The notes below the pieces were generated by a model. That model saw only the letters and a list, made by a program, of their open reading frames with translations, searched no databases and was not told where the DNA came from. This document shows, piece after piece, positions 1 to 11,244 of a stretch of DNA of 64,000 nucleotides. Source of the stretch: Taiwanofungus camphoratus (taxonomy: Eukaryota; Basidiomycota; Agaricomycetes; Polyporales; Taiwanofungaceae); assembly GCA_003999685.1 (NCBI GenBank), contig CP021221.1, positions 558,001 to 622,000 of the forward strand. The letters are read 5' to 3'. Each line of letters starts with the position of its first letter. Within the stretch, counting starts at the first letter, position 1. A program made the translations under genes and the position numbers.

Positions 1-3000
1 GCTGGACTCGTCAGGCTCGACGGGGTCTTGGCTGATCACGATCTGCAAACGGCGATATCGTCAGCACAGAAACATACAACGAGAGACGCAAGCTAACCTC
101 TCCGCGGTGGCCGAACCGCTTCTGCCACAAGGCCAACGCCTTCCGGAGCAGGTCCTCTGAGGCCCACACGACAGCATCGGTCTGCGTGACTCGGCTGTTC
201 GGCGACGACGCAAGGATGACTCGGATCGCCTGCACGTCCGCCGCGCGGCGCTCCATCGAGACCAACCGCGAGTAGTCCTCCACCACCGAGACACCGCGCG
301 GCCTCCATACTCCGAGCGCCTCCTCGCCACGGACATATTTTTCGGCGGTATCGAGCCGCCAGAGGTCTTTTGGCGACCGCGTTAATGGAGGTGACAATCG
401 GACGGTAAAGACGGTACTTGTCTTGGGGATAATCCTTGTTGAGCCGAAGACAGTCAGGAAACGAGAGGGCGGGCGCGCATCGCGCGTCTGGATGTTGACC
501 GCCGCGTCCATAGTAAACTGCACCGGCTCAGCGCATATCTCCACGGCCACAGACCAACTTAACTGCAGAAGCACCCGCTGGTTGGCTCCTGTCACACGGT
601 TCAACAAAATCGAATCGTGCACACTGGAATCCCAGAGTGCCTCAGCTGTGAGAGAACCTGTCCCGTCGGACTTGTACTCGACGACTTGCTGCTGCAGGAG
701 GGGCAGGGTAACAAGCGGCTTGGAGGACGCGTCGTGAAGGCGGCCTTTGGCGTCCAACAATCGTACGTTGCCCAGACGTATTCGCATGACTTCTGTCCAC
801 GGAAGTTGACGGCCCGAATTTGAAGTCAAAGACAGCACGATGCGCCGTTGCAACCCTTGATGTAGCATAAAAGCACCAGGGTCCAAATTTCCTTGTGACA
901 CAACGGAAACGGGGACATAATTCCCATCTGGTGCCAACTCGCTGATTTGAAGCCAGGCGACCACATCGTGAGTTTGTTCCATCACGAAGTCCGTTTCCGA
1001 CCTTCGCATGAGGGGCAGACTCGGCGGCTTGCTATCCGGGGTAGACGCGCCATTGGTTGGTGTCCGTTGTTCTCGAAGCTCATCCCAACGTTCCATGCGT
1101 TCCAAATATGTGGGCTTCAACCGGGCGAAGAACTCAATCGGTGCATATCCTTGGCGCAGGTACATGAGGACTTTCGATGATGCGACAACGGAGAAGCTAC
1201 GCCTGAACTTGAGATCTGATATTGACGACGCGTCCAAGTCCACAGCAGACGAGGGATAGACCTCTTCAGCTGACAGTGAGGGCCCCATGAATGAAGATAG
1301 GCGGACTTGCATATGTACAGAAGAGAACTCATGGTGTGAGATGCCTTTCACAGAATCAACACTCAACACGAAGCTAATTTTACTCCCAGGAGGAACCGTC
1401 CCTGGAACGGGTGAAGATGCACGAGTGGAGGTCGCGGATGAATTGGCATGCTTAGGGTGCAGGATAACATTGGCAATCTTGACGTCGATGCGACAGGAGC
1501 CCATTGCCTCCGCAGTATACCGACAGAATATGGGCACGATGGAACTGGACGATAGTCGGCGTGAGAGAGGTGCTAATGACATTAGTGCGTTGCCAATAAA
1601 AGAGTATTCAGGCGGTGGCGAGTCATAGAATGGCTCTTCGGAGGAAAAATGTTGGGAGTAGGATGGTCGATCTATGAAAGTGGTCAAGTTGCGCATTCGT
1701 TGTAGTTGCTGCTGTAGGCGATCCAAAGACCAAACATATATGGCATCGTGGCGCTTGTCCAGAACTTTGATAGCAACCGACGGCTGCGTTGCAGACGCAA
1801 GTACTGGATCTGCAACGTCACCGAATTGATCGAGTCCAGCAATCGTATCAATGGCAGATGCAGGTGCTGCCAGTGAACCACCCGAAGCGACAGTGAAATT
1901 GTACACCACATCCTTCCTGAACTCCTTGCTATTGTGAAGACACAGCACATCAGGTCAACAATGTATTAGATACCATTCAAATGAACTCTTGCCTAATCAC
2001 GTTGGCCTCCTTCACCAGAACGGCGTTAGATAACACAACTTCGGCCATAGAGAACGAACGGTGCGCCCTCCATTTGTCCAGAGTCTTGCGAATTAGTCTT
2101 AGTTGCTTTGCTGAGTATAAGACGGGTTCAAAGTCCAATGTATCCATATCTGTCTCGCCTCTCGCACGAGCATCCAGTAACCGCTTCATATGCGTTTGCA
2201 CCATCTTGAGCTGGTGTTCCATATGTTCCTTTTCCGCCTTAAGATCTTCAGCCTCGGTCGACTCTGCAATAGCCTGCAGACGCGACTCAAATTCGACGCG
2301 CTGTGACTCTAGTTGATTCTGAACATCCTTTAGCGAGCCACCCAATTCCGGACTGTCATGGCTGGTCATAGCATCGACGCTGGTATCATCTGTCACATCA
2401 CTTGAAATTGGTCGGCCTGACTCGCTCCAAATGTCGTCTGCCTGGCTTAGACTGCTTTCTGGACGAGGCTTGGCGTGATGATCGCGCATAGTCTTGACCT
2501 TGGTAATCTTCTCGAAGAGCTTGTTCAAGTCCTCGTCGGGTAGATTGTCAAACGTAGGATCTAGACCTAACCGAGCGAAAGCTGCTTCACGTTTAGCAAA
2601 CGTCCAGTCTACATCCCCCAAATCTACTGACGAGGACGTCGGCGAATGAGGTCGTGTCACTGTCTCGTTTTCAGTCATGGCTTGCACTTCCGCCGCGGTG
2701 ACTGTCATGTGTAAACTTGACTTTGCCATAGCACGATCTCGTTGTTTCCGGACTTCTTCAGGATTATTGAAGCGGAAAACGTGGTGCTCTCCTGCAAGAT
2801 CATGAGCATGACCATACCATCTGATTCGATATATCTGACGTACCAAGGATGATGCGGAAGCCTGACCGTAGTTTGTACGTCTTACGCACAAGCGTTAGAA
2901 TGTGCAAAATCAATAAAGTCAGGGCAAACTCACTTGCCCGGCGGTGATTTGGCGACCGTTCAAGAACTTGGACAACGTAAGACTAATATCCTTCAATGAC

Positions 3001-5440
3001 GTTGAGGCACACATACCGTGACAGCATCTGGCATGGCATGAAGTGTTACTTTGCCATCAGTATTCTCAAAATAACAATGCTCCTCTGCAATGCTTTCGCC
3101 GCTCAAGCGGATCGAAGCTGATTTCTTACTATCCAGCCGCCCTATCTGCAATCCAAGGAGTCAACTTGGCAGTGGGGCAATCCTATGAAGTTCAACCAAC
3201 CATTGTACGTCCCGATTTCAGCTGATAGATCAGACATTCGCTCATGAGTGGGTCTGAAAAATGACAACAGTTAAAGCATTTCGAGGAACGCCAACTGATC
3301 AAGCCACAAACCTTCGTTCTAGTCAAAAGGAGCATGTCAGCAACAAATAATATATGAGGGAATTTATGGTCTCACGTACCAGATTGACAAGATGAGGCAT
3401 CTTGATACGCCTATGTCAACTACGGCTCGTAGATCACAGCTTCTGGACACACCTTCTTGGGTGTATGCACGCCGACATTATCCCTGTCAATCGTAATACC
3501 CAGCTCCTCGAGTGCCTTCTCCCGCTCTTTCTGGACCTCTTGCGTCCGCTGCATCTTCTCCTCCCACGTCTCGTTCAGACTCTGCATAAGCTTCTCGCTC
3601 GTCTCCAGCTGATCCTGGAGCTCCGCCTTCGTCACAGTCTTGATCGTGCCGTCCTTCGCCTGGTAGGTGACCTTTTGCTGCGTAGCGGGAATCTTGGGAT
3701 CGTACACGGCTTCACTGCTTGAACCGGACACACGGGCTACAAACCTATTCAGGAGGAGAAATCATCTCTAATCATAAACCACCTACCTCTGAGCATCTCT
3801 AGCTCTTCCTTGAGCTCGCGTACGAGTTTGGCGTTGGGATCTTCGTTGACGATAGCCTTGTTCTTGATCTTCTTTGCCTGATCTGCATACCTGAGCGTAC
3901 TCAGCGTTTCTTCATACTGGACATCAGCAGGAGAAATGGCCGCGATCATGGCGGTCTTAGAGTTGCCTCCTAAGCTATCTTTCAAAAGCCATGTCAAAAC
4001 CTGCAAAGGCGTATCTTAGCATATCCATTAAGCCGAACGTAAAATCGGCCCACGTACGGAATCCCGATACGGGACGAAGTCATCAACTTTGCCCTTCTTG
4101 CCCTTCTTCCCCTCATTTTGACTTGCGGCAGCCAGAGATGCAATGACCTTCCCGAGCGTCGTGAGGGACTTGTTGATGTTCGCACCTTCCTTCAGCCGCT
4201 GACCTGTTGCCCCTGTCGAGTTGGCACGCTCAGACCCCGCCAAGTCGACCAGACTTTTATAAGGATACATAAGGTATGTCTCAAGATAGCTCTGTGGTTT
4301 ACCCACCTAATACGGGAGACTTTTTCCGTATCTAGGTTTGTCTCCACATCATGCCGTTTCATGGTTAATATAAGCGTGAAGACAGCATGCGAGCGGGAAG
4401 AGCTATAAGGACAACTGTCAGTAAGTGTCTTCAACATCTTCTCCGCGGTACGCACGTCTCGTTCATATTTGTCGCTGCCACTGTTCGTGCCTTGTTACCC
4501 TCGTCCATAAGAGTCATCATCTCATCATAACTGTTGACCATGAGCTTGGACAAATCCTCGACATATGGACCCAAGCTTGGGTGTTCGCGGACCCTTAGGT
4601 TCCCCGTATTCTTCGGATTAAGTAGGTCGCGCACTTTCTCGTTGTAAATCTTTACCGCGAATGTGAGGAGGAATGCAGAAGGCAGAAAGGACATGCTAAC
4701 CTCTATGTACGATACTTCTACCGTAAAGCTGACATTCGGATCGGCACTCTTCTTGTCGTCCACTCGGATGAACAACTCGGAACAGGTGAGAGGAATAATT
4801 CCTTTGTCGGCACCATCTGCGAGAGAGCGATAGCATCGGTGAACAAAACACACGCACAACGGAATGTCAAGACGTACACCCCATCATACTATAAGACTTC
4901 CCAGAACCTGAAGGATTTCCCGTCAGCAAAGATCTCCTCCTGAACTGTGTGACATACCTGTCTGCCCATCTACATTATTTGTTAGTTTAAAGCATGGGCA
5001 AACGGGACGAGCGCCACTCACAGGCCAATATACACGCGTTAAACCCTGCAAATCCATGGTCCAAGAGCTCTTTCCCCAAGTCATCATACAATGTCTGCTG
5101 CGAGCAATAATTTGGCTCATCCCTGGATCCCGCAGACCAGTAACTCTTGTCAAAAGTGAAGTTCATCGCCTTTCGCTCGGCAGCACGTCCGGACGACGCC
5201 TGCGCGCCCGCAGAACCCGGGTCAGGCGGCTCCAGGATTGTCTGGTTCCCCTCCATGCGAACGAGGCATTTCGCGCCGCGAGCAATTTCTGGCGATGATC
5301 GAAGCAGAAATACATGGATAGCACGAAAGTCAGAAAGATATGAACGTGAACTAGACGGATATTACAGAAGACGCACCGCGTGAATTGAGAGGGCGACATC
5401 GAACGACGACCTTGATGTTTCCATCGCCATGCTCGGCCAT
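1..5440 (-). CDS. Kinesin-3 family motor (KIF1/Unc-104 type), 3' end cut by window
   Basis: A plus-end-directed microtubule motor that would carry vesicles or endosomes, as Unc-104/KIF1 proteins do in fungal hyphae. The start at 5440 gives [20 protein letters not shown], the standard beginning of a kinesin motor. The exons then read, in order: the P-loop GQTGSGKS (split by an intron near 4925-4975), the switch I motif ending SSRSH (about 4400-4440), switch II DLAGSER (about 4230-4255), and the neck region ending near 3790. Short coiled coils follow (3430-3730). An FHA-like segment lies at about 2790-3230, with a second helical stretch rich in E/K/Q at 2000-2600. A long C-terminal exon (11-1948) matches the position of the KIF1-type domains. 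This motor-coiled coil-FHA order is typical of kinesin-3. The cargo-binding PH domain expected at the C terminus would lie beyond base 1. At least eight short introns are present and no disruption was seen. Confidence 0.9.
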
Positions 5441-6680
5441 CAGCTCCTATAACCCACTTCTAAGCTGTTTGTTGGATCCTTGGAACCAGAGGAAGAAAAG
5501 GAGAAATGATCGGTCGGGTTGCAAGGACGAACTGAAGGCAGGCGGCAACCACGCTCAATTTGGTGAAAGCCACACTTGACCACTTGGAGACATGCAATAG
5601 CCGCCGGTAGGCTTGTCGTCCACGACAATGAACAGCAACACTACATGCACTCAGTGCAGAACTTATTAGCTTCATGAAAACTCCTCAGACGGTCTTATTC
5701 TTAACTGGTCTGGTTCAATAGACTGTATATGCCAATCGCAAGACGCTTGATTGCTCGACCAGATGCGAAGCTAGCTCCTCAAAATTGGAACAATCATTGT
5801 TGGAGATGTCCTACGCTCTTTGGTGTATGCTGGTAATCTTGTCCCCATTGTTAAGCAGGGGATCGTACTATGCTCTCCTGATACTTGATGCTATCGAGGA
5901 AGATGGATTGCGTACCTGTTAATTCTCGATTACTGCTGTCGAATGTCCAAGTTCGCGATCGGACTTATTTTCATCATCGAAAGAGCTGTCTTCTGGAAGG
6001 CGCTCGCAATTCGTAAGTTTTGTGCCACAACCTTGCGTGCAAGTGGAAAGACCGCTGTCTTTACAATTAATTGGTTAGAGAAAGAACACATATGCAAGAG
6101 GTCATCAATACGCCAGTACATCACTAAAAGACCATTCTACAGATCTACTCGGATATACGAGCACTTTGAACTATTTAGGCAGTCTAACTCCAAACTGGCC
6201 ATTGACTAGAAAGACCAGGATACAAACGAGCATCTCCGAGGCCCAACATCGTCTAATCTGCCCGCGGATTGCTGAAGCTCCCATATGGAGGCAGAACCTC
6301 CAGCCTAGCTTGCTGAAGACTGTTGCAGGTCAGTGTCAAGCTTTCTGGTGTGATCAGTTGAATCACGGTTTTCGTGCCATTCACTTAATGCTCTAGCTCG
6401 ATGTTAAATTCAAGATAACGGATGGACGCCGCCTGTCCTGTAGCGGACAACACTCTGGTTCAACTCATTAGTGGCCCTTTGATTTTCAAATTCAGCTATG
6501 TCTTGCCCATCAATGTCTGACGCTTGTGCTTGCTAGGCACCCGTGCCTGTCTGTATCGTTGCGGATTCTAATTTACTGTCAGACACAAGTATTGTCTTTA
6601 ATCGTGATGGCACTACTTGACCAGGGCCAAAACACGACGCCTGTCAAGCTAATACTGTCTGGGTCCGTGATTGGCTAAGC
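5441..6680. other. Intergenic, no gene seen
   Basis: This is the upstream side of the kinesin gene and the left part of the gene desert. Open frames here are short, overlap in several frames and show no recognisable protein. Base composition is AT-richer than in the flanking genes. I see no tRNA, rRNA or transposon protein. Confidence 0.6.
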
Positions 6681-6689
6681 GCTTTACCA

Positions 6690-7020
6690 TGGCGCGTCAA
6701 GGGCGCGCATTGTCCAAGCTTGCTATGTCGTGTCTCTCTTTATACTATTGCTTGAACCGTGGCTTTGAAGGATCCACAAATAGTCTCTCGCTTATTGTAC
6801 TTCCGACTGTGCTCGATTCTTTGTTCTTCAACGTTAATAAACCCACCCTGGTTGGCATCTGTTGGACAACTCGCTCTGAACCGACAACCTCTGCTGATGA
6901 CACATCACAATCGCGTCCTTTTCGTCTCATCCATTCAATATGAGTTGTTCTATCGCCCTTCGCTTTGCGGAGGCCTCTCATTCTCGGGATGAACTCGAGC
7001 AGAGAGTTCGACCCGAGATG
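6690..7020 (+). repeat. Diverged repeat unit, copy 1, left block
   Basis: About 270 bases here (best from 6745 to 6965) align in the same orientation with 9530-9715. Shared stretches include ttgcttgaa.cgtggctt, aacccaccctg, ctctgctgatg/ctctactgatg and the 18-mer attcaatatgagttgttc (6933-6950 here). The similarity is obvious by eye but gapped and diverged. The 18-mer contains an ATG at 6940 that opens a short frame beginning MSCS. Here that frame continues for about 35 residues before an intron-like GTGAGG. The unit could be the promoter and N-terminus of a decayed gene family, or part of a non-coding mobile element. No transposon protein is visible. Confidence 0.5.
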
Positions 7021-7284
7021 GCAGCTATCGAATTTGTCAAGATTGTGAGGTATACATTATTGTTTATATGTGAAACTTTCTAATACTTGTCATTGGGAAG
7101 TCTCTCATGATAGATTAGTCCGGAGGTTCGCAGGGCTAGTAATACCATGAAAATATTCCTCGTAAGCTCTTTCCACTGCTTGAATGTGACAATGAAAAGA
7201 AATATCTGTAGGGGAATCTCATGGATTGATATCAACAACAAACATCATGGAGGTGAAAATTTTCCGGATAACAGAACCATTTAT

Positions 7285-7516
7285 GAGCTTTGTTGATACT
7301 GTTCTAGGATTCAGATGCACCGATCTAGCAGCAAAGAAACATGGTTTTGGGATGACACATGTTCAGGAAAGCTAGAGTGATGTGCGGTACAATCTTGAAC
7401 ACGCACTTGACAAACGTGGAGTCAAGTTACAAGTGGATGAATCATTCAAGGTTCCAGCGATGACCGAGAGTACAGACCTCAAGCAGATACAAGAGGCATG
7501 TCTACACTTTCACTGA
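7285..7516 (+). pseudogene. Possible decayed coding shard
   Basis: One plus-strand frame from the ATG near 7285 reads coherently to a TGA at 7514-7516 apart from a single internal stop. It begins MSFVDTVLGFRCTDLAAKKH and, after the stop, continues with segments such as EHALDKRGVKLQVDESFKVP. The residue mix looks protein-like and contrasts with the stop-rich surroundings. The shard lies inside copy 1 of the repeated unit. I do not recognise a family. It may equally be chance, and the confidence reflects that. Confidence 0.25.
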
Positions 7517-7744
7517 TGTGCATTTATCTTCATTTGTATCTGCATATAGACTATGTTACCAAATGTGTATCCATTTGGATCTGACATCCAGAGCGCACAT
7601 CAAAATCTTGTTCTCTAGCCAGGTCTACATATATCTTGCCGAAGCTGCTCCTTTGATGCTGATAGTGCCACCTTTTGTCCATTAAATTCTGCTGTGGCCA
7701 GATAATTCCAAATACTTCTTGATAGGTGGTCAGTGTGACATAAT

Positions 7745-7800
7745 GACACCTATCTTTATAATGTTCTGATATCATCCAGGCTTATGAGCATGTTGCTGGG
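7745..7800 (-). repeat. Diverged repeat unit, copy 1, right block with TATA-like motif
   Basis: The minus strand carries ttataaagataggtgtc at 7745-7761. The same 17 bases occur on the minus strand at 10289-10305, and a 16-of-17 match lies on the plus strand at 50967-50983. Beyond the exact motif the two desert copies stay similar for roughly 30 more bases (the gatatcatccaggctt type of sequence). Order and orientation relative to the left block are the same in both copies, so the unit was probably duplicated as a whole (about 0.8-1.1 kb). The motif resembles a TATA box with its downstream flank. Confidence 0.5.
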
Positions 7801-7809
7801 GATGTAGTA

Positions 7810-9440
7810 ATTAGTAACGAACAGCTTCTTATGTACTCATAGTAGCATACTATGTTCAGTGGAATATCACCTTTAGACAAACACTATGTAGCTTGTCCCA
7901 TTGGCCGCTTACATTTGCATATAAACAACCTGCGGCTCCAGAGTTCACCTTGTTAATTAAAGAGCACGTGATAGGAGCCTTCACTCATCTGTCTTGCTGG
8001 TGAGCGCATGACTCGAGTAAACATGGCCACGAGAGCTTGAGTCTTTTATAAGCCCAATCTTGAAGGGCTTCGAAATCATTTGAACCTATCCGGGGGATCC
8101 GAGCCGGCAAGCCAGGGAACAGCCGCGGTCACTGACTTCAACAGTAACCTATCCCTTGTATATTTCCTTACTCTTGTGGTCCGGTATCGCAATACTCGCT
8201 GCATTTCTGGGCCCTGCACCCATTTATCCCGCGAGACGGAGAGTGGTCAATGTGTACAGATGTAGCCACGTTGACTGGTTAAACTTCCCTTGTCAGTATA
8301 CTATTTGTTGTGCCACGCAGCGCTAGCCACTCCAGGCTCTTCTCGGTCGCCCCGACTTCCAAGTATGAGAAGTACATCCAATACAGAATGGACACCTGTG
8401 GAAGGCCCAGGGCCTACCTGAGACAGAAGCTCGCTCAATAGGCTCTTGTGCAGCTGCGTTCAGCGTGGGCCTTGAGTAACGGTCGACAGCCAGAGTCGCC
8501 CTAGAGAGAGTGGTGCAATTCTCCAGGTGAGCTAGTCTCATCCATCTTCTGAGATTCTAACTAACCTGCCGACGCCTACCTTCGGAATTGTTACTCGGAG
8601 ACCTGGGAGAGGTTGGCCATTGCAGGCTGATTCACCCCAAGTATTTAATAAGAAAGGCCTAGAACTAAACCCAGGAGCATAGATCCGCGATTCTGTTCTA
8701 TCGATGATCATCGTGACGCACAAAGTGTACACCCTCACTGAATGACTTGTTGCGGTGTTGGTCGATCTCATCTGCAGAAATAATGATCTGTTCCCGGCTC
8801 ACCGAGGACCTGCCTAGAGCTGTATTGTCAACACCGTGTTACGGTCACTCGGGTATAACGAGTTGTCAGGATTTTTAACGATCTCCGGGACGCTCAGGCA
8901 ATGTTCATACGGAACATTACACCGTGAGGCTAAGATAGTATTCCACGTCCGTCTTGCCTACTGGCTGTGGAATCGCATGGATTCCTCACCGGGGACATAT
9001 TATTCTCGACGGACACACGCAGCACGTGGTCAACATTTTGCGAGGTTTTTGAACTTCATAGCGTTAGATGCCCCCGCACAGCCCATCGTACAAAGCGTGT
9101 TCCGGGATTTGACAAGCAGTGTTGTAGTCGATAGGTACGCCAATTAAGTCCACCCTTCCATTATAATCAATTCATCCATCAATCAATCAATTTTGGTGTT
9201 TCTGTAATCCCTTTATTACCCATAGATCGAGGATCAAGTCAAGCAGACATTGCCACTTGAAGTTCATTACTAGCGGACACTATATTCGTCTCAGCGCTGA
9301 TCAACCCTAGCTTGTTCAACGACGGACGCTTGTACTCTCAGTCTTGCGTACCCAGTGCTCCTTGGACATCTCCATGGTCACGCTTTGATAATTGTGGCAC
9401 AATCCAAATCTCGCATTTGATCCTGCCAGGTTCAAAAGGC
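7810..9440. other. Intergenic, no gene recognised
   Basis: This is the spacer between the two repeat units. It contains a short simple repeat of the type (atca)n around 9168-9192 and scattered frames under 110 codons on both strands. None of these has a recognisable motif or a plausible exon-intron chain. A minus-strand frame at 8323-8541 is somewhat GC-rich but could not be tied to any family. Confidence 0.5.
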
Positions 9441-9720
9441 CAAAGCGCGCGTCAAGTCATTGTGCGCAGATGGGTGCGGTTTGATCAAGCTCGCCAGTGC
9501 TTTCTCTTTCTCTTTCTTGCGGACTTCTAATGTTGCTTGAATCGTGGCTTGTGGGCCACGCTCGGTTTCTTGTTCAAAAACATATATAACCCACCCTGCT
9601 CAGACACCATTTGGCAACTTGATCTGAACTCGCATCCTCTACTGATGGCGCATTACACGCTCGTCCTCTTCATTCATCCATTCAATATGAGTTGTTCATT
9701 CTCCCCAGTCTTTGCTACAT
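9440..9720 (+). repeat. Diverged repeat unit, copy 2, left block
   Basis: This is the second copy of the block at 6690-7020. It includes a TATA-like catatataa near 9580 and the 18-mer attcaatatgagttgttc at 9680-9697. The ATG at 9687 opens a frame that stops after about eleven codons (MSCSFSPVFAT). The short reading frame argues against a functional gene start here, while the conserved upstream portion argues that the repeated part is regulatory or mobile DNA. Confidence 0.5.
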
Positions 9721-9813
9721 GACTTAGGTGGAGAAACATGATGTCTGGGGCCGGGGTCCTGTGATCAAACCATCGCCAGCACTTTCTAGGCGACAGCAAT
9801 CAACGCGCACCGA

Positions 9814-10222
9814 TCAGCAGAAGGGTGTTGGCAGCGTTGCGTGCAACTCGACCACCATTGGGACTCTCAAAATCCTCTTCCCAAGGTCATTATCGTCGAC
9901 TTCAGGTACATGGTCCCGCTCCAGCTCGCCGCCGTATATGGGAAGCCCACGCTTTCTCATTCTCCGCGCCACTTCTGTTTTATCGGTGGACTTGCGGCGT
10001 CGAAGTGCCTCATACGCTACGCCTGCATTCGGCCAGACGAGACAGATCATTCTTACAAAGGGCTGGGGGATTATTAGTGGTTATAGGTGACCTTTGAAAT
10101 GAAAAGGTGTGTGTCTTACCAACTATGTTGAACTTGCCATCCTCATACAGTGTCCCCAGAATCATGTCACAGGTTCTGGTTCCCTCATAAAGACTCGAGG
10201 AGACCTTTTCATTCTTCGGCAT
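9814..10222 (-). pseudogene. Unrecognised two-exon gene fragment in repeat copy 2
   Basis: On the minus strand an ATG at 10222 begins MPKNEKVSSSLYEGTRTCDM and runs about 35 residues to a good donor (GTAAGA, near 10118). A second open frame further along the same strand, ending near 9814, reads sensibly (for example RRMRKRGLPIYGGELERDHV). The obvious acceptor (CCCCAG, near 10065) does not join the two in frame, so the gene is either decayed or spliced in a way I cannot resolve. A TATA-like motif (10289-10305) lies about 67 bases upstream of the ATG on the same strand, which supports a former promoter. No family was recognised. Confidence 0.3.
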
Positions 10223-10285
10223 GAACTCGAGACTGGGACTCGAGTCGGATGCTGGCCGTCACCATCATTCAAAAATCCGTGATGT

Positions 10286-10345
10286 GACGACACCTATCTT
10301 TATAACGCTTCCATATCCTGTAGGCTTTTGCACGAGTAACTATAG
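10286..10345 (-). repeat. Diverged repeat unit, copy 2, right block with TATA-like motif
   Basis: The minus strand has ttataaagataggtgtc at 10289-10305, identical to copy 1 at 7745-7761. Similarity continues for about 30 bases on the upstream side. On the same strand the motif lies directly upstream of the gene fragment starting at 10222, so it may be a core promoter. Confidence 0.5.
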
Positions 10346-10596
10346 TACTGTAATAGGCACTTGCAACTCGCTAGCTTACTTGAATATCATTCCGGGACAA
10401 GCATTAGTGGTCTCAGCTACCTTAGTGCCCATTTACATACTTCCGTTCTAGTGTGTTTATTGACGAGTAAGTCCATAGCAATCTAGTTTGTCAGACACCA
10501 GCTGTCGAACTTCGTTGTGGTAATTGAGTGTCTTCGAGGGATACATCAATCCAAATTTAGAGAGTTCACCCGTGAACTATGAGAGCGACACCTTTA

Positions 10597-10920
10597 GGAT
10601 TGAACGTCAATATGCCTCGCGATGCCATACTTCTTTCACCTCCATGGTGCAGGAACGGTCGAAGGAGAATCACTTCTGCAATATCGATGGAACGCGCTAT
10701 GTTACTAGGCCCCGCGAACAATAATTGTGGCCGTGATGTTGATGCGGAGACTGACGCTTTTGTTCACAAAGTAGGTCTTTGTCCCCTCAATACTAATACA
10801 CGCTGCCATCCGTAGCTACGTCGTTGTTATATCCCGGTACGACACGTTTATGTTCTTCACGGAACAAGCTCGCCTCTCATCAATAATGGATTGGCAGGGA
10901 AGCTTCCAAAAGGGAAAGGG
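10597..10920 (+). pseudogene. Possible decayed coding shard
   Basis: A plus-strand frame starting at an ATG near 10579 or 10612 (MPRDAILLSPPWCRNGRRRI and on) reaches a donor-like GTAGGT near 10771. After an acceptor CCGTAG near 10816 an open frame continues for about 35 more codons. The protein-like composition and the plausible intron suggest an old gene piece, but no family is recognised and an overlapping frame is also open. Confidence 0.2.
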
Positions 10921-11160
10921 CTCAAAACTTGACACTTCCTTCGGCTTCCGTTCATTGTTCTGCCAATGGGCCTAACCAAAGCTATGCGAAGTAAGTAAGC
11001 AGGTGCTTTGTTCCAACCGGGCCTCAGTACACCCTCGCTTGGACCGCAGATCATGACAAAGACCCTCATTGTGACTTTACGCTTGAGCGACACCGTTAGA
11101 CACATATAAAGGCCCTGTTTATCACTTGACATCTCCAACCGTTTCATCGTACCCTTCACA

Positions 11161-11241
11161 AAAGCAACGCTAGAAGACGCTGAACAACTCATATTGAATG
11201 GAATTCAATAAGAGTTGTTCAGCCTTTTCTAGCTTTGCTAA
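11161..11241. repeat. 37-base near-perfect palindrome made of two repeat ends
   Basis: The left arm (11163-11199, read in reverse complement) and the right arm (11203-11239) match at 33 of 37 positions around a 3-base centre. Each arm begins with attcaata.gagttgttcag, the same 18-mer found singly at 6933-6950 and 9680-9697. Two copies of the same end therefore sit head to head. In RNA or single-stranded DNA this would fold into a strong hairpin. Confidence 0.75.
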
Positions 11242-11244
11242 GGT

